A stretch of 64,000 nt of DNA from the NCBI GenBank assembly GCA_041391505.1, contig JAWKNW010000020.1, positions 55,340 to 119,339 of the forward strand. Direction: 5' to 3'. Under the pieces are notes generated by a model. That model had not been told where the DNA came from. It saw nothing but the letters and a program-made list of their open reading frames with translations, and did not search any database. Positions 63,309 to 64,000 of this stretch are shown piece by piece. Every line of letters starts with the position of its first letter. Position 1 is the stretch's first letter. The DNA comes from Rhodothermales bacterium (lineage in GTDB: Bacteria > Bacteroidota > Rhodothermia > Rhodothermales > JAHQVL01). Both the position numbers and the translations under genes were made by a program.

Positions 63309-64000
63309 ATGGCACGTATGTACAGACTCACCGTTTCCTGTTTTCTTCTGCTGGCGTTCATCGCCACCCCGATCCGGGCCCAACAGGCCGACACCACGGA
63401 TTATGCCGCCGAGCGGCACCTGATCCAGTCGACCCTCGGCACCCTCGTCAAGGTGATCAAAACCGCCACCTTTCGCGACGAAGACAACGCCGCCGTCGGC
63501 GACCGGCTACAGAACCTGGCCGAACGCCTGAACACGATCTCCGAATCCATTCCGGCCGATGGCGCGCTGCCGCAGCTCACGCCGGCGTCCGGGCAGGCGC
63601 CCTTCGCCAGTGCCGCCACGCCGCAGCTCCTGGGTGTCGACGACCTCCAGCTCCTGGAAGAGGCGCTGAACGACCTCTACGCCCAGGTGCGCGAACTGCG
63701 CGCCACGCTCGAAGCCGACGAGGAATACGGGCTGGCCGAGCAGATGGCCACCATCGAGGATGGCCTGGACCGCGCCGTGGTCCAGACGCGCCGGCTCGTC
63801 CGCCGGCAGTCCGCCACCGACCTCGCGCAGGCCGAATCGCCCGAGTCTCGGGACGAAACGCCGCGCTCCGAGTGGCTCCGCCCTGGTCGGTATGAGGAAG
63901 GCGAACGGACGGGCAGCGTTCGTGACGACGAAGAGAACGACATCGACCTCGACGTCCACCTCGCCATCAACGACGTGCGCCGCGAAGTGGAGGATGCCCG
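63309..64000 (+). CDS. secreted coiled-coil-rich protein, 3' end beyond window
   Basis: An ATG at 63309 (MARMYRLTVSCFLLLAF) starts an uninterrupted frame of 230 codons to the right edge. It has a signal peptide cut near IRAQQ, then helical, charged heptad-like stretches (ERHLIQSTLGTLVKVIKT; DDLQLLEEALNDLYAQVRELR; EDGLDRAVVQTRRLVRRQ) and an acidic linker with DENDIDLDVHLA-like content. A second in-frame ATG (fourth codon) is possible. No family recognised. It follows the polysaccharide cluster on the same strand but after a 124-bp gap, so membership is uncertain. Confidence 0.7.
   Translation, partial: MARMYRLTVSCFLLLAFIATPIRAQQADTTDYAAERHLIQSTLGTLVKVIKTATFRDEDNAAVGDRLQNLAERLNTISESIPADGALPQLTPASGQAPFASAATPQLLGVDDLQLLEEALNDLYAQVRELRATLEADEEYGLAEQMATIEDGLDRAVVQTRRLVRRQSATDLAQAESPESRDETPRSEWLRPGRYEEGERTGSVRDDEENDIDLDVHLAINDVRREVEDA

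Overview
The window is high-GC and dense in genes, and appears to come from a Gram-negative member of the Bacteroidota/Rhodothermota side of the tree. The evidence is five secreted proteins ending in type IX secretion (T9SS/Por) C-terminal sorting domains, a PorV-like beta-barrel, a GWxTD-domain protein, a TonB-dependent receptor with a carboxypeptidase-like N-terminal domain, and MEP isoprenoid genes (ispG, ispE). The GC content and gene mix fit a Rhodothermales-like lineage best; this is inference. Nearly all genes lie on the minus strand up to 41.3 kb and on the plus strand after that.

Layout. 1-5.3 kb: the 5' part of a degenerate galactokinase-like gene, then fmt with a GWxTD protein, ftsY and a CDP-alcohol phosphatidyltransferase. 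5.4-13.4 kb: a co-directional run encoding MalG/MalF/MalE-like ABC importer parts, a lipoprotein GH13 alpha-glucanase, a GNAT acetyltransferase, an M19 dipeptidase and an alkaline-phosphatase-superfamily protein. 13.4-14.7 kb: a palindrome-rich intergenic region and the only plus-strand gene of the left half, an orphan with three membrane helices, a coiled coil and a zinc finger. 14.8-36.9 kb: a second minus-strand block with an FG-GAP propeller protein, LD-carboxypeptidase, a small membrane protein, a large secreted GH13 amylase, a VCBS/ASPIC propeller protein, a multi-module carbohydrate-binding protein, a PorV-like barrel, a Ca-repeat T9SS protein, a TonB-dependent receptor, a two-domain parvulin lipoprotein and a LacI-family regulator with a perfect 20-bp palindrome just upstream.

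Together the two blocks look like an alpha-glucan (starch/maltodextrin) utilisation region. Secreted and surface proteins bind and cut polymer, a TonB receptor imports it across the outer membrane, a lipoprotein amylase processes it further, and a MalEFG-type importer takes products inward, with a LacI-family repressor as the likely local regulator. No SusD-like protein and no MalK-type ATPase is present in the window.

37-48.4 kb holds housekeeping genes: ispG, an EEP-family phosphatase/nuclease, two rhomboid proteases, an LpxH-like hydrolase, a class A penicillin-binding protein, sbcD, two uncharacterised genes and ispE. 48.7-63.2 kb is a plus-strand exopolysaccharide/capsule cluster: SLBB export protein, Wzz-like protein, Wzy-like polymerase, methyltransferase, Wzx-like flippase, five GT-B glycosyltransferases and a Wzi-like outer-membrane protein, many with overlapping start/stop codons. 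A secreted coiled-coil-rich protein runs off the right edge. I saw no tRNA, rRNA, CRISPR array, insertion sequence or prophage.
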